Below, in pieces: positions 15,693 to 18,290 of a stretch of DNA of 18,290 bases. Origin of the DNA: an uncultured Fidelibacterota bacterium. Its GTDB lineage: Bacteria; Fidelibacterota; Marinisomatia; Marinisomatales; TCS55. The notes beneath the pieces were generated by a model, which was not told the DNA's origin, searched no databases, and saw only the letters and a list, made by a program, of their open reading frames with translations. The stretch is from the NCBI GenBank assembly GCA_913041075.1, contig CAJWGZ010000017.1, positions 1 through 18,290 of the forward strand, in the 5' to 3' direction. The stretch's first letter is position 1, and every line of letters starts with the position of its first letter. A program made the position numbers and the translations under genes.

Positions 15693-16535
15693 TTGGATAC
15701 CACTGATTTCCAACACCGGCTTACTAACAATAATACCCCGACCTTGGTAATGGGTGTTCTGAATGTAACACCTGATTCGTTTAGCGACGGTGGGCAGTTT
15801 CTAGATACAAAAAGTGCTGTTTGCCATGCACTAAGAATGGCTGAACAGGGCGCTGATATTATTGATATTGGAGGTGAATCAACGCGACCAGGCTCTGATC
15901 CTGTGTCTATTAATGATGAACTGGCACGAGTTATACCAGTTATTGAAGGCATCCGCGGTGAATCTACTATCCCAATTTCAATTGATACTTATAAATCTAT
16001 AGTTGCTAGAGCAGCTATAGCAGCTGGTGCAAATATCATTAATGATATAAGTGGTCTTAATTTCGATCCAGAAATGGTAAATATCGTAAGGGACCATAGA
16101 GTACCTATTATTATAATGCATATAAAGGGAACGCCAAAAAATATGCAAGTCGACCCGCAATATGATGATTTAATTCAGGAAGTTATTGATTATTTTCAAA
16201 AACAGATTGATTTTTGCAGGGATAATGGTGTTCCAAAATCAAAAATTATACTAGATCCGGGGATCGGATTCGGTAAAAGGTTAAATGATAATTTTATCTT
16301 AATCAGGGAACTAAAGCGGTTCACCGAATTAGGTTACCCGGTTTTAATTGGACCTTCTAGAAAATCATTTATCGGACTAACCCTTGATCTGCCGGTAGAA
16401 CAGCGCTTTGAGGGTACAGCCGCTGCCATTACCGCAGGTATAATGAATGGTGCTCGTATTATTCGTGTACATGACGTATTGGAAATGAAACGCGTTCAGA
16501 TCATCAGTGACCAAATCAGAGGAGCGATCGCTTAG
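15693..16535 (+). CDS. folP: Dihydropteroate synthase FolP
   Basis: Condenses 6-hydroxymethyl-7,8-dihydropterin diphosphate with p-aminobenzoate to make dihydropteroate in folate synthesis; it is the sulfonamide target. Diagnostic motifs in the 280 residues are MGVLNVTPDSFSDGG (20-34), IDIGGESTRPGSDP (57-70), IIMHIKGTP, DPGIGFGKRLNDNF and GPSRKSFIG. All active-site loops look intact, and no resistance-type insertion is visible. The start is taken as TTG at 15693: the frame opens after a stop at 15675, and this is the only plausible start that keeps the first beta strand, since the ATG at 15750 lies inside the first motif. No clear ribosome binding site is present. cdaA follows immediately, an order known from Bacteroidota. 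Confidence 0.95.
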   Translation: MDTTDFQHRLTNNNTPTLVMGVLNVTPDSFSDGGQFLDTKSAVCHALRMAEQGADIIDIGGESTRPGSDPVSINDELARVIPVIEGIRGESTIPISIDTYKSIVARAAIAAGANIINDISGLNFDPEMVNIVRDHRVPIIIMHIKGTPKNMQVDPQYDDLIQEVIDYFQKQIDFCRDNGVPKSKIILDPGIGFGKRLNDNFILIRELKRFTELGYPVLIGPSRKSFIGLTLDLPVEQRFEGTAAAITAGIMNGARIIRVHDVLEMKRVQIISDQIRGAIA

Positions 16536-17312
16536 ATGTACTTGTTTGATTTATGGTTTATCCGGGTAACGCTGATTGATGTAATTGATCTTTTACTTGT
16601 AACATGGTTGTTCTATAGGGTATATAGATACTTTCACGAGACCCGAGCCGGACAAATGCTTCTAGGACTCGTAATATTACTCGTTGCCTCTGTTTTATTT
16701 AATTCGGTTGGTTTAAGTGCATCATCGTGGGTTGTAAATCAATTCCAAACAGTCTGGGTTGTTGCATTTGTTATTCTTTTCCAGCCAGAAATACGGCGTT
16801 TGCTTATCTATGTGGGGCAGACTCGTTTTTTCCGTCGTATTTTCCAAATAGGGTCTTCACGCACTATTGAAGCTATCGTGGAAGCTTCTATTCAATTAAC
16901 AGTAAATAAATGGGGCGCTCTAATAGTAATCCAGAGAGAAACGGGACTTCGTACTTATAAAGATGCAGGCACAGAATTAAAAGCAGAGGTGACAGCGCCG
17001 TTATTAATGTCAATATTTAACCCAGGATCACCATTACATGATGGCGCTGTAATCATTCAAAATGATATTATTGACGCAGCTGCTTGTATTTTACCATTAA
17101 CTGAGAGTACTATGGTCGATCCTGGGATGGGTACCCGACACCGGGCAGCACTGGGAATCTCGGAAGAGACAGATTCAATAGTATTAGTTATATCTGAAGA
17201 AACAGCCAAGATTTCTCTCGCAGAAAATGGCCGGTTTATAAAAATTGGTATGGATGAAATGGATCTTCGTCGGCATCTTAATGAACGCATGTTTATCTCA
17301 TCTGGGGATTAA
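16536..17312 (+). CDS. cdaA: Diadenylate cyclase CdaA (c-di-AMP synthase)
   Basis: Makes the second messenger cyclic di-AMP from two ATP; in other bacteria this controls potassium and osmolyte transport and cell-wall balance. The 258-residue protein has three predicted membrane helices (about 12-30, 41-58 and 70-84), then the conserved FQPEIRRLL, then the DAC (DisA_N) domain. The nucleotide-binding motifs are DGA (169-171, in GSPLHDGAVII) and RHR (201-203, in GMGTRHRAALGISE). The ATG abuts the folP stop directly, and GGAG in the folP 3' end (AGAGGAGCG) can serve as ribosome binding site. No cdaR/ybbR or glmM follows, unlike in Firmicutes; the folP-cdaA pairing is the FCB-group arrangement. 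Confidence 0.95.
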   Translation: MYLFDLWFIRVTLIDVIDLLLVTWLFYRVYRYFHETRAGQMLLGLVILLVASVLFNSVGLSASSWVVNQFQTVWVVAFVILFQPEIRRLLIYVGQTRFFRRIFQIGSSRTIEAIVEASIQLTVNKWGALIVIQRETGLRTYKDAGTELKAEVTAPLLMSIFNPGSPLHDGAVIIQNDIIDAAACILPLTESTMVDPGMGTRHRAALGISEETDSIVLVISEETAKISLAENGRFIKIGMDEMDLRRHLNERMFISSGD

Positions 17313-17367
17313 TATTGTACACTAATATTTGAATTTGTTGCATTGATTTGATATGTAAATTATTCTT

Positions 17368-18290
17368 ATGGATTTAGCAGAACTGAAAGATAGATTTACT
17401 ACATCCGAATCAAAACACTTTGAACTTCGGGGGTATCTTTGACCTAAAAACACAAGAGACACAATTAAAGTCTCTGCATAAAGAATCCCTGGATCCATCG
17501 TTTTGGAATGATAAAGAAAATGCAAGTAAAATTCTGAGGAATATCAGCCGATTGGAAAATAATATTAAACTTTGGGCGGATTTAGAGCAACGGCATAGTG
17601 ATATCTCTGTATTGTTTGAATTCGCGGAAAGTGGAGAGATTCAAGATGACGAAATTAGCAGTGAAATTAAAGCATACGCGGGGATTATCCGAGATCTTGA
17701 ATTAAAATTGATGTTGGGTGAAAGTCAAGATATGCAGGATGCAATAATAACCATCCACCCAGGAGCTGGTGGTACGGAAAGTCAAGACTGGGCGGATATG
17801 CTTTTCCGGATGTATTCCCGCTGGATTGAACGAAAGGGCTTTCAAAAAAGTATTATGGATTACCAACCTGGTGATGAAGCGGGTATCAAGGATATAACAA
17901 TTGAAGTAAACGGTGATTATGCTTATGGTTTGTTAAAAGCTGAGGCTGGTATCCATCGTTTGGTTAGAATATCTCCATTTGATTCAAACAGTCGACGTCA
18001 CACAAGTTTCGCATCAGTTTTTGTTTACCCATCCATAACAGAAGATATTGAAATTGATATTAATCCTAATGATCTACGAATTGATACATATCGCGCTAGT
18101 GGCGCTGGTGGACAGCATGTTAATAAGACTGATTCTGCGATAAGAATTACACATTTACCATCAAGTATTGTTGTTCAATGCCAAAATGAACGTTCCCAAC
18201 ATAAAAACAAGTCGCAAGCCATGAAAGTTTTGAAGGCAAGATTATACCAAGCTGAACTTGAGAAAGAAAAAGAAGCTCATCGTGAATTAG
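17368..18290 (+). CDS. prfB: Peptide chain release factor 2 (RF2), with programmed +1 frameshift, 3'-truncated by the window
   Basis: Releases finished proteins at UGA and UAA stop codons. Reading begins at ATG 17368 with MDLAELKDRF and reaches an in-frame TGA as codon 25 (17440-17442). The rest of the protein is in the +1 frame from GAC at 17441, giving about 283 further codons before the window ends. That frame encodes the RF2 coiled coil (LDPSFWNDKENASKIL), the HPGAGGTESQDWADML block, the stop-recognition region with SPF (17972-17980) and the peptidyl-hydrolysis motif GGQ (18107-18115, in SGAGGQHVNKTDSA). About 58 residues are missing compared with E. coli RF2. A weak promoter-like TTGAAT-17-TATGTA (17329-17357) precedes it, but read-through from cdaA is equally possible. 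Confidence 0.96.
17428..17443 (+). promoter_or_regulatory. Programmed +1 ribosomal frameshift site of prfB
   Basis: The sequence CGGGGGTATCTTTGAC matches the E. coli RF2 recoding site AGGGGGTATCTTTGAC at all but the first base. Its parts are an internal Shine-Dalgarno-like G run (17428-17433), the CTT slippery codon (17437-17439) and the UGA followed by C (17440-17443), a poor termination context. Low RF2 slows reading of UGA and lets the ribosome slip into the +1 frame, so RF2 controls its own synthesis. Confidence 0.96.

Noticed and set aside
17440..17442. In-frame TGA in prfB as an inactivating mutation or sequencing error
   Set aside because: The surrounding bases match the known programmed frameshift signal almost exactly, and the +1 frame continues as intact RF2.
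17322..17525. Minus-strand open frame across the prfB start
   Set aside because: It overlaps the well-supported RF2 N-terminus and frameshift site and shows no protein features.
1..18290. CRISPR arrays, tRNA/rRNA genes, insertion sequences, toxin-antitoxin or phage genes
   Set aside because: On reading both strands I saw no regularly spaced repeats, cloverleaf-like sequence, transposase motifs or phage-like genes; gaps between genes are short and explained.

Overview
The window is an AT-rich, densely packed bacterial chromosome segment. It reads as housekeeping and metabolic DNA; I see no mobile element, CRISPR array, tRNA or rRNA. The order tilS-hpt-ftsH-folP-cdaA(-prfB), the System II cytochrome c maturation pair, the frequent absence of Shine-Dalgarno sequences and the lipoprotein signal suggest a member of the Fibrobacterota-Chlorobiota-Bacteroidota (FCB) group or a related lineage such as the marine Neomarinimicrobiota. 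That placement is inference from gene content, not from a marker search.

Region 1 (1-4512): the 3' part of a CstA-family transporter (2-1639); a convergent orphan DNA methyltransferase (1687-2472, minus); and, divergent from it, the large subunit of a B12-dependent acyl-CoA mutase (2598-4256). The mutase active site carries the isobutyryl-CoA mutase pair Phe81/Gln199 rather than the methylmalonyl-CoA pair Tyr/Arg. A 256-base gap follows (4257-4512), with an untranslatable open stretch that may be a gene remnant.

Region 2 (4513-8065): a translationally coupled three-gene operon. It has a small unrecognised lipoprotein, then ResB and CcsA, the two membrane proteins of System II cytochrome c haem ligation. 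Each junction is a 4-base ATGA overlap.

Region 3 (8150-9864): a two-gene unit with an archaeal-type (type II) glyceraldehyde-3-phosphate dehydrogenase-like protein and a glyoxalase II-like metallo-beta-lactamase-fold hydrolase, overlapping by TTGA.

Region 4 (9890-18290): a long same-strand block behind a compact promoter with a perfect 18-bp palindrome over its -35 box. It holds a methylenetetrahydrofolate reductase with a complete eukaryote-like C-terminal SAM-binding regulatory domain, then TilS, Hpt, FtsH, FolP (dihydropteroate synthase), the c-di-AMP synthase CdaA, and prfB (RF2). prfB contains the classic programmed +1 frameshift site and runs off the window end. The block joins folate synthesis and methyl-folate supply (folP, metF) with purine salvage, translation fidelity, membrane proteolysis and c-di-AMP signalling.

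The least ordinary items are the eukaryote-type regulated MTHFR with its palindromic promoter, the archaeal-type GAPDH-like gene, the probable isobutyryl-type mutase, and the unrecognised lipoprotein heading the cytochrome c operon. I do not see an unmistakably new multi-gene system.
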